Both the position numbers and the translations under genes were made by a program. A DNA stretch of 64,000 nt from positions 2,109,001 to 2,173,000 of the forward strand of contig NC_089230.1 of NCBI RefSeq assembly GCF_963924675.1, read 5' to 3'. The notes under the pieces are model-generated. The model searched no databases and was not told where the DNA came from. It saw nothing but the letters and a program-made list of their open reading frames with translations. This document shows positions 11,171 through 22,800 of the stretch, one piece after another; the stretch's first letter is position 1; the number at the start of each line of letters is the position of its first letter. The DNA comes from Phocoena phocoena (lineage: Eukaryota > Chordata > Mammalia > Artiodactyla > Phocoenidae).

Positions 11171-12367
11171 GTGAGCTAGTGGATCCTTGGCTTGGAGGCA
11201 CCCCTCCACCCCCACCTTGGGAGGGAAAGCCCCACGGCACAAGGGTCCCAGGGGCACAGCAGCCGTGCTGATGGTGAGCTCACCGGCTCCCAAGGAGAAC
11301 AAGTCCTGTGCACTGGAGAAGTCAGCCCAGGGAGCAGGGCTTACGCTCAAACAGAAAGTGGACCCACTGTTGGCTGCTACATTGTTTGGCGTAGCAGTGC
11401 CTGGACATGATGAGTTTATGAAACTCAGAGGAGAAAACTGATAAGGTTCCAAGTCTGGAGACTAGGAGAAAGTCCGGGAAATGGCTGGTAGCCTCCACGT
11501 TTAATGCCGCTGTGCTCGGTTACCGTGACTCGGTAGAAGAGTCAGACTGTTTCTAACACTGGTGATTGGTAGAGGAGAGCTGGACTCTCCTTCCCGCTCC
11601 CCAGGCAGACTCAGTCTCACCCCGGCACGTGCTAGTCCTGCTGGCGGCCATGACTTTGGGTCCAGATCACAGTGTTCCAAGCCCACCCCAACGTCCCCTT
11701 GCCCCAGGAAGGCTCTCAGCCTCACTGCCACCTGGGGGGAGCCCTGAAGAGAAGGGACCAAGGGGACCAAGGTGCTTCTGATGTTCTCCACCCAGGCGGG
11801 GTGGGGCCCAGGCAGAGCAGAGCCTTCTGGACAATTCCGTGCCCCGCTGGGCCTGCAACCACAGGCCACCCAACTCTCCAGCGAGCATGTAGTAAGTACC
11901 TGGCCTGGTGGGATGGAGAGAGGGAGAGACCCACGGACCCTGCACTTCCCGCCTTCCCCTCCCTCAGCTACAGAAACAAAGAGGTGCAAGTCCCATCAAC
12001 CCAAAGAAGGGAAACAGATTCTGGTTGGGAGGGTGACGTCGACAATGGGCTGCAGCGGGAGCGGCCAGCAGGCCGGGGTCGTCGATGTGGACATTGTACC
12101 TCTGAGCTGATTCGCAGACACGGGGCTCAAGGGGACCCACGTGGAATAGCCACCCTTCCTGAAAAGAAACGTGTGAACATGTACACCCTCCCTCTGCCTG
12201 ACGGTAGAGCAGGTGGCGAAGTAAAACGTCTGGGGACAAGGGAGTAAGGATCGTCAGTCGTCCGGCTTTGGTCACACCGTAGTGCTGGTTTAGGCTGCCT
12301 GTCTCATCCCGACCTTCCTGTGGCCATTTCAAAGGAGAATTTCCTAAGGAGTTGGGTATGTTTCTAA

Positions 12368-12369
<2 letters not shown>

Positions 12370-12398
<29 letters not shown>
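12370..12398. repeat. (TG)n microsatellite
   Basis: An uninterrupted run of about 14 TG units. It is likely polymorphic in length. Confidence 0.97.
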
Positions 12399-12400
<2 letters not shown>

Positions 12401-12779
12401 TTTTATTCTTTATTAAGAACACATAAAATGAGTGATGTTTTTCAAAAAAGCAATCTCTAGAGATGTGCGCTTTGAAGCAGCCACTTCATTTCTGGCCACT
12501 GAATGCCTATCAGAGGCTCCCAGCTCCGAGGCTAGTGTCTGTCCAGCCTCAAAGGGCGGGAAATACCCAGAACTGCCTTCTGCAAATTGCTACCACTCGG
12601 GGGATAGAAAAGATACAGTTCACGCGGCAGTCAATCAGCACCCGAATTAATATCTTCCCTCCTGTTCCCTTATTAGGGAAAAAAGTGACTTTAGAAGATA
12701 CTAGCATTTTACTGACATCGCAGAACAGGCCTTTCAAATAACCCATGGTTAGGTTTTCAAGTGAGGGCAGTCTGTTCCC
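12399..12779. other. unique sequence, no gene recognised
   Basis: No repeat or gene is recognised. The short forward frames at 12432-12650 and 12463-12741 overlap in different registers. Confidence 0.5.
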
Positions 12780-12895
12780 AGTAAGGACATCTGGAGACAT
12801 CTGGGGGTGTTTTCGTTTTTACAATAACTGGGGGTGATGCAGGCCCCAGGGACCCTGAACATCCTGCCAGACAGGGTGTTCTGCAAAGTGAATGG
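12780..12895 (-). repeat. MER20-like hAT DNA transposon relic
   Basis: The order 'catctggagacatctgg', 'acaataactgggggtgatgc', 'ccctgaacatcctgccagac' follows the reverse complement of the non-autonomous hAT-Charlie element MER20. The element is non-coding and ancient. The family call is from memory of the consensus. Confidence 0.5.
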
Positions 12896-13454
12896 CACTC
12901 CTGCCAAAACGCCCATGGAGCTCCTAACGAAAAACACTGGTTTTTCATTAAAAAAGGAGGGAGGCAGAACAAAAAACAAAAAAACTGTTGTGTTTTTTTT
13001 TTTTCTCATTACAAGGAAGTTTTCATATTGGGCAAGGCCACCCACCCTCGCTGGTGGGTCTTGGGGTTTTGATTCCCTTTTCTCCACCCTTCCTGTTGAA
13101 AGTCTCAAGTGACAGCTCCACGGTCCGGTCACATCCACCCGTGACATGAAACCTCAGCCAGATCTAACAGTGTCGGCCTCAGTTACACAGTTGGATGTGA
13201 ACCAGTCTTAGAAAAGCCAACAAGACTCCGTTTCCATCCCTCCCCACCTCCCGAGGCCGCAGCCTGAGTGGAGAACAGGCAAGGGAAACTGGAGGCCCAC
13301 AGACCAAGTCCCCTTCAGCGAGAAGGCGGACGGATCCTGAGCTACCTGCTCAGCAGGTGCTCAGAAGGGCAAGGGGGAAGCACAAGAGAAAAGAGCTGGA
13401 GACAAATGTTCTTTTGTCAAGATGATGGAATTCCTCACCATACAAAGAGTGAAA
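12896..13454. other. unique sequence, no gene recognised
   Basis: Contains a short T-rich run near 12992. I recognise no gene or repeat family. Confidence 0.45.
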
Positions 13455-13889
13455 GGATGCCATCTGCGGCAGAATGAGTGGACCTAGAGATGATCATAGT
13501 GAGTGAAGTAAGTTAGACAGACGAAGACAAATACCATGTGATGTCACTTGTACGTGGAATCTAAAAAAATGATACAAATGAACTTCTTTACAAGACAGCA
13601 ACAGACTCACAGACTTAGAGAACAAATTTATGGTTACCGGGGGGAAGGAAGGAGAGATAAATTAGGAGTTTGGGATTAACAGAGACACACTACTATATAT
13701 AAAATGTATCATCAACGAGGACCTACTGTATAGCACAGGGAACTCTACTCAATACTCTGTAAGAACCTCTATGGGAAGAGAATCTGAAAAAAAACAGACA
13801 CATAGGTATGTCTGTCTAACTGAATCACTTTGTTGTACACCTGAAAGTAACACAACATTGTAAATCAACTATACTCCAATAAAAAAAAA
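13455..13889 (+). mobile_element. 5'-truncated L1 3' end (cetartiodactyl type)
   Basis: The segment starts in the last codons of L1 ORF2 ('gagtggacctagagatgatc' then 'gacaaataccatgtgat') and continues through the 3' UTR. Typical landmarks are 'cctactgtatagcacaggga', 'actgaatcactttgttgtac' and 'tcaactatactccaat', ending in an A tail. It is much better preserved than the L1 at 826-4135, so it is younger. No exact target duplication was found. Confidence 0.88.
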
Positions 13890-14275
13890 GACGACGGTGG
13901 ACTGCTAACTTTTGGCAACATAAAGCAGGCACCGCGTGAAGGGTGGCCTCACAAAGGGAAGGAAGTGCCCGAGGAGTGTTCTCTGTCCTTCCCTGTCCGG
14001 TCAGGAATAGGGGGCGGTGTTCTGGAGAGCCGTGAGTGTCTGCTCCATGGGAATATCTGTGGAAAGCCCACAGTTTGGATTTTTCTGAAGCCTTAGTTCA
14101 AATAATCTGTCTTGAGAGCCCCACAAATCTACTGATGTATATCAGAGCAGATATTGTGATTTTATTTGTTCAGAAAAAATTAACACCTGTAGCTACGCTG
14201 GAAAGCAGTGCACTTTTACACTTTCCCGAGGGTGATAAAGGAGAAAGATTTACCCAGCATCCATTCCGTGGGCCA
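13890..14275. other. unique sequence, no gene recognised
   Basis: The only frame of note is a forward 84-codon one (14036-14290) running into the L2 relic. It has no recognisable domain. Confidence 0.45.
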
Positions 14276-14375
14276 ACAATTATTTATTGAGCCCTACTGC
14301 ACGCCGGTGACTCTGCCAGGGGACATAATGCAGCATAACACAAGGTAGGTAGACAGGCAATTGTTACAGTGAGTT
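14276..14375 (-). repeat. L2 LINE relic
   Basis: 'acaattatttattgagcc' followed by 'ctactgcacgccggtgactc' and 'ataatgcagcataacacaag' corresponds to the reverse complement of the L2 3' end (ttattgagc, cctactatgtgccaggcact, and so on). It is old and diverged. Confidence 0.55.
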
Positions 14376-14377
14376 GT

Positions 14378-14817
14378 GGGCAGAATAATCGCCCCCAAGG
14401 AGATCAACACTCTAATACCTGAACCTGTAGTTATGTGACCTCACCTGGCAAAGGGGGCTTTGCACATGTAATTAGGTTAAGGACCATGAGATGGAGACAT
14501 TGTCCTGGATTACCTAGATGGGCCCAATGTGATCACAAGGGTCCTTATAAGGGGGGAAGGGTTAGAGTGAAAGAAAAAGGTGTGATGATGGAATCAAGAC
14601 GTTGGAAGGACGTAAGGATCTGTGAACCAAGGAATACACGTGATTTTCAGAATCTGGGAAAAGCAAGGAGACGCATTGTCTGCTGGATTTTCCAGAGGGA
14701 ATGCAGCCCGGGGACATCTTGATTTTAGATTTCTGACTTCCAGGACTTTAAGAGTATACATTTGCATTGCTTTAAGCCACTAAATTTGTGGTGATGTGTT
14801 ACAGAAGCAAGAGGAAA
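14378..14817 (+). mobile_element. solitary LTR, MaLR/ERVL type
   Basis: This is a lone long terminal repeat of an ancient ERVL-MaLR-like element with no internal region. Landmarks are 'ggcaaagggggctttgcaca', 'gatgggcccaatgtgatcac', 'agggtccttataag', and the 3' end 'taagccactaaatttgtggt' then 'gttacagaagcaagaggaaac'. It is non-coding; the frame at 14435-14722 is spurious. The exact subfamily is uncertain. Confidence 0.7.
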
Positions 14818-15785
14818 CTCGTACCGTGTACAAAATATTACATGGAACCTACAGCTAACACCATGCTTAACAGTGAAGGAATGGATGGTTCCCACCAAGG
14901 TCAGGAAGAAGGCAGTGATGGCCACACTTACCTTGTTATTCAAGACAGCACTGGAAGTTGTAGCTGGAGCAATAAGGCAAGAAAAAAAAGCATACAGATA
15001 GAAAAGGAAGAAATAAAACAGGTTCTATTTACAGATGATATGATCGTCTAAGTAGAATATCCCAAGGAATCTACAATAAAACTCCTGAACTTATGAGTAA
15101 GTGCAGCAAGGACCTAGGCTATAAGAGCAACACACACAAGTCAATCAAACTGATATACGTGAACAGCAATAACACAGAAACTGAAATTGAAAACAGAGCC
15201 ATCTACAACTGCTCCAAAGGATATGTATATTGAGGTATAAATCGAACAAAACTTGTACAGTGTCTATATGTTGAAAATTACAAAATGTTGATGAAAGAAA
15301 AATGAGAGAAGATGTGAAGAGATGGAGAGATTGACCATGTTCATGGATTGGAACAGTCAACATAGTAAAGATGCCAGTTCTCAAAGTGATCTATCTATAC
15401 ATTTAGCACAGTTGTTATGAAAATCCTTTCAAGTTTTTTATAGACATTAACAAGCTTAATCTAAAATTTATATGAAAAAGAAAAAGGCCTAGAATAGCTA
15501 AAACAGTTTTGAAAAAGAGGACTGAAATGGGAGGAATCTACCTGATGTTGAGTCTTATTACATAGCTATACTAATCAGAACAGGGTGGTGTTGGAGAAGA
15601 AATAGATCAGTGAAACAGAATAGAGAACTCAGAAATAGACCCACGCAAATATGACCAATGGATTTTTGGCAAAACTGCAAAAACAATTTGGTGGGGGAAT
15701 GACAGCGTTTTGAACAAACAGTTCTGAAGCAATTGGACATCACTACGGGAAAAAATGAACCTTGACATAAACCTCATACTTTAGG
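14818..15785 (+). mobile_element. decayed L1 fragment spanning the ORF2 reverse-transcriptase core
   Basis: The frame at 14788-15051 matches the L1 RT catalytic region. The usual Y/FADDMIV box appears as LFTDDMIV and is followed directly by a stop. Downstream text to about 15785 matches later ORF2 ('gttcatggattggaacagtc' and the 'acaaaactgcaaaaacaatt'-like part). Both ends are truncated and there is no 3' tail. It is non-functional. Confidence 0.82.
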
Positions 15786-16749
15786 GAAGAAACTGGAAAT
15801 GGACCCAGGCTAAGGAAGCATCTTGGCAGATTCTGCCTGTTTCTGACCACATGTCCATCTTCTTGGAAACGATTCCAGTCCTTATTAAAGAAATACGGAA
15901 AAGCTGATGTTAGGGTTTTGAGTTACATGAAAAATTTCACTAAAGAGGTTGTTTTTATTAATAGTTTTTTAAAAAAGGACAGACCTGGTGCTAACAAATG
16001 GGACTCCACACAGGAGGCTCCATTGTCACCAGGAATGGCCAGTGTCGCAAACGCTGCCCCAGAGCTGAGTACAGGAAAGGAAATAAACGTTGGTATCTAA
16101 ATTCCTACAATATTTCCATCCCAGTCATTTTATGCGGTTGCAACATCTTCCAGATCTGTTTTCACTTTTTTATTTGGAAATAGTGAACAGAGGAGTCTAC
16201 TGAATAATCCAATCACATCCACGTATCAGCACTTAATGCCCCCCTTGTCCCAGGGTTTGCGATGACACCCTATTCCTCGTCTACAGGTCTCCGTGGAGTA
16301 TAACCTGTGCGCCCAGCTTTGTGCAAAGGTCCAGATGTGTTAAAGGAGAAAAAGTGTCCCTGCCTTCAGGCTCTGATTGACTAGATGAGAAGCAGAGCGG
16401 GGTGGGGTGGGGACTAAGCCAGCCGTCAAGGGCAGCCCAGGTGTGCACAGTTTGGAGAGAGAAAGATGAACTATGGAGGGGGATGCTGTGAGTTGTGTGC
16501 AGGCAGAGGGAGCCTGTCTTTGGGGCATAAGAAGGGAAGCAGCAGAGGTCATGCTGGATGGGAAGGGTTGGTGAGAAGTAGCTTTGGAGAGAGCTTACAG
16601 ACCAGCCCAAGGACTGCTCATGGTGAGTTGCCATGCAGGCAACCCTGTGGTTCTTAGGAAAGGATGCTCTGGTCCTCTTGCTTCTGGAAACATCGAAGTT
16701 AGTGCCCCCTGGCTCAAGAACACCTAGGAAGCTAGGACGGCGCCTTTCG
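15786..16749. other. unique sequence, no gene recognised
   Basis: No repeat family is recognised. The reverse frame at 16281-16634 (117 codons) is Ser/His/Pro-rich, overlaps forward frames and has no domain. Confidence 0.5.
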
Positions 16750-16862
16750 AATGCTCACCTGCAACGGATCACCTGGAGATGGTGTAGAAATTCAGCTGGT
16801 CTGGACATGCTATTTCCAACAAGCATCTCGATGCTGAGGGGGCTGCTCTGCGACCCCAGAGA
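16750..16862. repeat. MER5-like hAT-Charlie relic
   Basis: 'ggatcacctggagatggtgt', 'attcagctggtctggac', 'tttccaacaagcatctcg' and 'ctgctctgcgacccc' follow the MER5A layout (aatcacctgg, attcaggtctgg, ttaacaagc, tgctggtctgcggaccac). Inverted termini are not clear. Confidence 0.5.
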
Positions 16863-17040
16863 AGAACCAGCCCCACCCGCCGGCCTGCTGCAGGTGCCAG
16901 TGAGAAACTGAAGCGGGAGGAGCTTCAACGATGAGAGCTAAGCACCCCGAACTGCCATCAGAACCAACCAGGGCGAGACCAGTGGCTTCCTTCCTCTCCC
17001 GCTGGAAGTCCCGGGTAGGGGAAGCACCTGAAAGTGACAC

Positions 17041-17128
17041 ATGGCCCCTTCTCAGCTCAACTCCCAAGCCTCTGAATTCCTCAGATGGCCCCTTCTCAGC
17101 TCAACTCCCAAGCCTCTGAATTCCTCAG
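17041..17128 (+). repeat. perfect 44-bp tandem duplication
   Basis: Positions 17041-17084 and 17085-17128 are identical over all 44 bases. Each unit starts 'atggccccttctcagctc' and ends 'gaattcctcag'. There is no third copy. Absence of any mismatch points to a recent event, or an assembly or haplotype artefact. It sits in unique sequence. Confidence 0.97.
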
Positions 17129-17362
17129 AGACTCTCCACCCGGGAAGAAGCCTCCCTGCTCTTAGGAATCAGCTTCCAAGGAATCTGAAAATACTAGAGA
17201 GATGTCATTTTCAGAGTTAATACACCATAGAAGAAGTCAGGCATTTCATCCTCCACTCCTTGCCTAGAGCCCAATAAAATTCACACATTTCCTTTCTTTA
17301 ATTAACAAACGTGCTAGAACTCTATAGATGAGCGCCCCGAAGGCAAACTCCAAAGGGAAATA

Positions 17363-17432
17363 CCTCCTTGTTTCCTCATTTGGAAGATGGACATAATTCT
17401 ATTTCATGTTTCCTAGGATTATTGAGAGGCTG
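17363..17432 (+). repeat. MIR fragment
   Basis: 'ttcctcatttggaagatgg' followed by 'acataattctatttcatgtt' and 'ggattattgagagg' matches the central to 3' MIR core (tttcctcatctgtaaaatgg, ataatagtacctac, ggattaaatgag). It is short and diverged. Confidence 0.5.
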
Positions 17433-18732
17433 AAACTCCAGTGGAATTTCGAGGAAGTTGAGTCCTCGATCTAAGACTGGCTTTTGAGGCTTTGATGATC
17501 TTTGAGTCGACAAGCACAGCCGAGCTCAGCTCAAGGTAGCAGATGAAGGAGTTATGAAATTCCACATAGAGCCTGTGAATCTCAGAGGCTTCCTTAGTGG
17601 AGCCAAGAAAAGATAAACCAGACCTGGTTCCTTATTGAAGGTTTCAAATATCTCCACTCTGCAATGATATGTTTTGAGAAAATTTTCTGACTTGGAACTC
17701 AAAAACACTGAAATTATTTCAAGTGGATCTGCTCCATAAGAGAATATATTGGGAGAAAAGATTAGCTTTAGTTTCCTGCAACCATCCACTTCCAAAATTG
17801 TCCACCTAAATGTCAGCAAAAAATGAAAACCGGCCGTAGAGTCGATGCGTGATTGAAATTTATTCTTGCCGGCTCATTAGTTTAGGTTAGCGTCTGTTTG
17901 GTAGGTACACATTTTGGGTGCCTGATTTGTAAACAGCGTGTACAGTTCACAAATGACTGTTTTTACAGGGCTTAGAGCATATGCCCTATTATTTTTAAGT
18001 GGTTGTAAAGATTTTGCATCTATGCCATTTGTCCTATTATTAGTCCTGGCTACACGTTTTGATGGTAAAAGCATAGACAGGAGAGCCGACCCCAATTATA
18101 CTCTGATCCAGATGGGAAAACACACTGGTCTGTGTGCTTTGCTCTATGACGAGGAGGATTTCATTAACAGGTTTGGGAATCCCGAAGCCTGCCTGGTGGA
18201 AATTAGGCCAGAGGCCCCCCTCCCTTCAAATCACTGGCGTTTTCTCTGTCATCAGGTGGGTGGGGGGTAGTGGAACACGCAGAAAATATTTGAAGAGCCT
18301 CACCCTTTCTTTTCCCATCAGGCAAGGTCCAGAGTGGTAGAGAGAAAGAAAGAACATGAAACGCAAGTGGAAATCTGAAGGCCAGAGCAGCAGCCGCGTG
18401 GCCCAGGTGCCCCGTGTGGGATTAATAACTGGGCGAGAGGAATCGCCCCCAGTCTGCATGCCCGGCAGCCTCCCCTCACATGTCACTGTCTCCCCCTAGG
18501 AAAGGAGCTCGCTGTTCCGAAGGGGAGTGTGATGAGTAGGGTCACCCAGCAGCCCTGTGGGCGTCTGTAAGATCCACGCCTTCAGCACCCAGAGGAGTGG
18601 GAGGCTCTGGCAGAAAATGGGCTTTGTTTTGTTACTGAACAAAAAGCTTCAGGAAAGAAATCCTCACTGAGGCTGCCTGGACAGCATCCCGCTTCCCAGC
18701 GCCTCCCTCCCGGAAGCAGCTTGCTTACTCAC

Positions 18733-18831
18733 GGCACAGATGCCGCTGCAGAGCAGGCCTCTGACCACCCCTCCTGCGGGGCCTGCGCCCTCGGACCAGG
18801 AGGACGAAGGGTGCGCCGTGGGCTGGTCCAT
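18733..18831 (-). other. candidate first coding exon
   Basis: On the reverse strand an ATG at 18831 with A at -3 and G at +4 (strong Kozak form, 'gacagcatgg') opens 33 codons. They begin MDQPTAHPSSSWSEGAGPAG and end GLLCSGICA. The last codon abuts a good donor, 'gtgagtaag', at 18732 downward. The preceding reverse-strand sequence has several CpGs. I recognise no family, and no partner acceptor was identified. It may be a chance frame or a lncRNA exon. Confidence 0.2.
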
Positions 18832-19047
18832 GCTGTCCCGACGCCGGGACACTGACTGCAGACTCTCAGGGATTTTTCACGCAGACGGTGGTCTCAGATC
18901 TGGATTTCGAAATTCCTGCTTCAGTACTTTGCTGTTTCCTTTTGTGGGTCAAGGCTGCCAGAGTGAAGCCTTGGAAGAGGGGTCAGTGTCTAAAGTTAGT
19001 ATGTTTCAGTTTACCGTGAAACTTACATTCCTTCATCAAGAAAGGAA

Positions 19048-19245
19048 GCGTGGGGCTTCCCTGGTGGCGCTGTGGTTGAGCGTCTGCCTGCTGATGCTGG
19101 GGACGTGGGTTCGTGCCCCGGTCCGTGGAAGATCCCACATGCCGCGGGTCCGTGAGCCATGGCCGCTGAGCCTGCGCGTCCGGAGACTGTGCTTCGCAAC
19201 AGGAGAGGCCACAGCAGTGAGAGGCCCGCGAACAGCAAAAAAGGA
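19048..19245 (+). mobile_element. CHR-type SINE with internal deletion
   Basis: Head, B-box-like 'ggttcgtgccccggtccg' and body are present. The 'gagcggctggg'-like stretch after 'catgccgcgg' is missing, a loss of about 9 bases against sibling copies. The tail is short and A-rich. It is flanked by the 10-bp repeat aagaaaggaa at 19038-19047 and 19246-19255. The forward 202-codon frame at 18740-19348 reads into this SINE and is not a gene. Confidence 0.92.
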
Positions 19246-19255
19246 AAGAAAGGAA

Positions 19256-19609
19256 TCATGGAAGATTCTTTGCTCTAAAGCTGGCCCTGGCTGCCAAGTA
19301 CTACATTTGCATAGGAACAAAGAGCAATACATACACAGATCATTCTAAAGTCATGTTTTTCTTTTAAAAGAAACTGTCTCTTGCCACAGAAAGTACTAGA
19401 GAAAACAGACTTCAAGAGTGCAATGGTGGCCTCAGCGGGGAACCTTCCTTATCTGAGACCCGTCACTAACAGTGAGCAGACTCTGCTCTGACCCTCTCAT
19501 CCGGTAGAGACAAGCCAGGCCTTTCAGCCAGACTTGTTAGGCTTGTTAACTCATTGACCAAGCAGTGCCTCACTGACGGAAATATTAAACAGTTATTCTC
19601 AATGGCTGT
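19256..19609. other. unique sequence, no gene recognised
   Basis: I see neither a repeat nor a gene. Confidence 0.45.
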
Positions 19610-19866
19610 GTGACTATCCATCCCTTCATCCATCACTCCACCCACCCCGCTCTCCATCCATTTCCCCATCCATCCCTTCCTCCTTCCCTCCCTCTTTCTC
19701 TCCCTCCCCCTCCCTCCATTCTTTCATCATCCCTCCATCCATCCACCCACCCCTCTCTCCATCCATCCCTTCCTCCTTCCTTCCATCATTTCTTCCCTCC
19801 CTCCCTCTAGTCTTCCATCTTCCATCCCTCCATCTATTTATCCATCTATCCATTCATCCATCCTCT
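19610..19866. repeat. (TCCA/TCCC)n pyrimidine-rich simple repeat
   Basis: About 250 bases of imperfect TCCA, TCCC and TTCC units. One strand is almost purely pyrimidine, which can form non-B DNA. Ser/Pro/His-rich and Gly/Arg/Met-rich frames across it are low-complexity artefacts. Confidence 0.93.
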
Positions 19867-21427
19867 TCCTTATTCCAATAAAAACTTAAGGCAGGCTACC
19901 ACTATTACTAGAATTCTTTAGATACTTGGAGGCAGAGAAAGAGGATGAATTAGGGGACAAAATGGGGGAAAAAAAGAAAAATGGAAGAAGAAATAATGAA
20001 AGATGAGTGAATTTACTCTAGTTGTTTTATTGGAAATTTTATTATGTTTCACAGCAGTAAAATCGATGAGGAAAGATCAGATTGTCCAAAAGACAGCTCT
20101 TCACATATGTGAAATAAATCTAAGCTAATGCTTCCCTAAGATAATTCAGCTCATAGCTATAGTAAGTTAGGAGGAATAAGCACCAACACTGACCTATAAA
20201 ACCCACCATCATATGTGACACCCTCTGCGTTGTTAGCTCACAAGGCACCCAGCTAGCGTGCTGGGTGATGGCCTTTTTGCCTGCCTGGAAGCAAGTCCCA
20301 GATTCTCTAACTGCCGTGATCCCCTCTGGGGTATCATCGGTTTGTGAAGGGGAGGGCTGTGTCCTCCCAACTCTGGGAGTGGACACACAGCCCAGGCCTG
20401 CTAGTGCATGCCTTCTACCCCCAGCCACATTCTGGGGTCAGAAGTGGTCATGTGACCAAGCGGTCCAATCAGCTTTTGCCCTGGGACTTTGTCTGGAGCA
20501 GTCAGGAAGGAGATGAAGGAGGAGAGCCTGGAGTCTGGGAGGACATCAAGAGGAGGTAACTTGCTTAAGAAGAGGGAGAAACAGACTCAAGAGAAGTAAG
20601 GGAGAAAAACTGGGTTCTGAAGGCATCGTTTGAGCTCATGGACCCAAATATATCCAGACTCTCAACTACGAAGCTAAGGCGTTCCACTCTTTTTGCTAAA
20701 GTCAGTTAAGCTGGATCTCAGCAACCGGCAGTCCTGGTCGGTTCAGCCAGCGAAGGGGCTCCCTTGCCTTTGGCTGGGGCGGCCCCCTCAGCAGTGGAGG
20801 GGCAGAGAGGAGATGGCCTTGTCGACTGCTGCTTGGATGTAAGCCTCCAAGGTCAAATCCAGAGGCGCCTGATGTCTCTAGAGAAGACCTCTGGAACAGG
20901 ACCACACCTCACCAGCAGGGGTCTCTGCCACCAGAGCCATGTGCTGTGTCCTTTGGGTGTTGATATTTTTGTGGAATAGTAGCATTTAGTGCCTAAGCGA
21001 CACATGGTATTTTGTAGCCAAGCATAGTTCCATCCACTTGAGGTAAAAATGTCAGAGGTTAAAAAAAATTCACAGACTTAACAAGTAAACATGTCTTATA
21101 TCTTAGCTTTGGAAGTTGCTAACTATTTGACAGTCTTAGAAAACTCCATCTCCGTGGAAATAATTTTTCCAGTGTGCTCCAAAGCCAATGATCAATGACT
21201 TCAAAGGTTCAAAGGAATAACCGTCCCCCAGAAAGGGAGAGACAGTTTTGTTTTATTTTTGGAAACAAGATATCACAGAATGTATATACTTTATCTTAGT
21301 TACAGTGATTTAAGTAGTAATGAAACATTAATTTAATAAGTAATGGAAATCCTATCTTTTACTTCCCTTTTATTCAAGAGGCTGTCTAAGGTCTCTGAAA
21401 AATGTCTTCTGGGAATCTTCTCAAACT
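19867..21427. other. unique sequence, possible old LTR trace
   Basis: Mostly unrecognised. The segment at about 20430-20500 ('tcatgtgaccaagcggtcc', 'aatcagcttttgccctggga') resembles the body of an old mammalian LTR, but I could not assign it. No gene is seen. Confidence 0.4.
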
Positions 21428-21655
21428 TTTTGAAATATAGCACCAACATTTTCAGAGCATTTTTCAATGTACCAGGCATTATATTAGGTACTTGGATTCA
21501 AATGAAAATACTGCCACAGTCTCTCCCTGCAAGGGGATAACAGCTTAATGGAAAAGGGGGTAGAAGCGGGGATTGGATGTAAAACCGGTAGCTGTAGAAT
21601 AAAGTGATAAATGCCAGAACACAGGTAGGAAGGAAGTGCTGTCAGAGCAGACGCT
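21428..21655 (-). repeat. L2 LINE relic
   Basis: 'caatgtaccaggcattatat', 'ttaggtacttggattcaaat', 'cacagtctctccctgcaagg', 'aacagcttaatgg' and 'aaagtgataaatgccagaa' follow the reverse-complement L2 3' end in order. This is one of the clearer L2 copies here. Confidence 0.68.
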
Positions 21656-22800
21656 AGTACAGGGCAACCCTTGAACCTCCTACTAAATCAGAGACCCTCA
21701 GGCGGGATTCTAGAAGGAAGATCGCCATGAGGTATTTGACAACCGTAAGGGTGAAGGAAGTCTGATTCTGAAGAAGCTAATGTCCTGGCCCCAGTTTTCC
21801 GAATTTCAGTACCGTGGGGTGTCGGGATACTGCACCTGAATGACACCAGCCTGCACGGACCGTCAGACTGGCTTGGTGCCTGAGTGACACTTGGTTTCTG
21901 CAGCCAAGCGAGTTAGCTGGGATGGGCCACTGTCCCTGTGGAGTCAAGGGTAAATACGTAAGGTGCCTCCCTGAGTCTGGAAATGCTGATTTTTTAAATT
22001 TCTGTCAGCTGTTAACCGAAGCTATTTGCCTACCGGGAGGTGCCAACAATGGAGAAAGCACCTGGTCACCCCCGAGGTGACCAACCCCTCCATCACATCT
22101 TTGCCCTGAGGTCCTGGGGAAAAGCAATTTCCTTATTTTCTGTGTCAACAGCGGGAGGCTCTCGGTGATGCGTCTGAGGACTTACCGAGGTGGTGGGGGT
22201 CAGGGAGAGGGTATACATCAAAGCACCTTCTAGCCTTAGACGAGAGCTGCCGCCTCCAGGCTACCGTGCCTACCTTCCGAGGATCAGGGACCCGGAACAA
22301 CCAAATCTTCAGCCGAGGAGAGGAGCCCTCTTTGTGCTGAAATTTATACAGGCAATCTCTGCATATCCCAAAGCATTTCTTTCGGTGGTCCCCTCAAATC
22401 TGGCTACAGGATACCCTGTTTTATGTAACATACGTTCCCAAAACTTGAAAACAAATCTAGTTTTGATCAGTTAAAAGAGCGAATTCTTTCATAAAGTGTC
22501 AGATTCCCTCATCCAGTTTTCAGGGCTGACGACTTCAAAATGGCATCGGCAGAGTTCTGTGAAGTTATCAGTTGACATTTACAAATGGAACATTTCCAGT
22601 GCTGGTCACGTTGTCCCTCTGAGCTCCAAATCCTTCCTCCCACGCTCAGGAATTAATCATTAAGGGACCTTCTAACTGCTTGTCACCCTCCACTTCCTAC
22701 TCAGTGGAGCAGGGGAAAATCTGTACAAGTGAGAAAAGTCAGTCCTCCCATTGATTCGTGTAGGAAGTGAATCATATACAGCTCTCAAAATCAAATTTCA
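21656..22800. other. unique sequence, no gene recognised
   Basis: No repeat family is assigned. The forward 94-codon frame at 22190-22474 has no recognised domain. Confidence 0.45.

Larger units (their letters stand above)
9146..12369. other. GC-rich single-copy region, no proven gene
   Basis: I see no repeat family in this stretch. Open frames up to 210 codons (10195-10827 reverse) and 191 codons (11672-12247 forward) overlap frames in other registers and have no recognisable domains. The two exon candidates at 9439-9603 and 11082-11170 are listed separately. The region could be intronic or flank a gene. Confidence 0.5.
16863..19037. other. mostly unique sequence
   Basis: It includes the 44-bp tandem duplication (17041-17128), a MIR piece (17363-17432) and a candidate exon on the reverse strand (18733-18831), all listed separately. 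A forward 110-codon frame at 17938-18270 has no recognised domain. Confidence 0.5.

Noticed and set aside
18740..19348. 202-codon forward open frame
   Set aside because: Its C-terminal half is translated SINE sequence (19048-19245), and the N-terminal half is antisense to another candidate with no domain.
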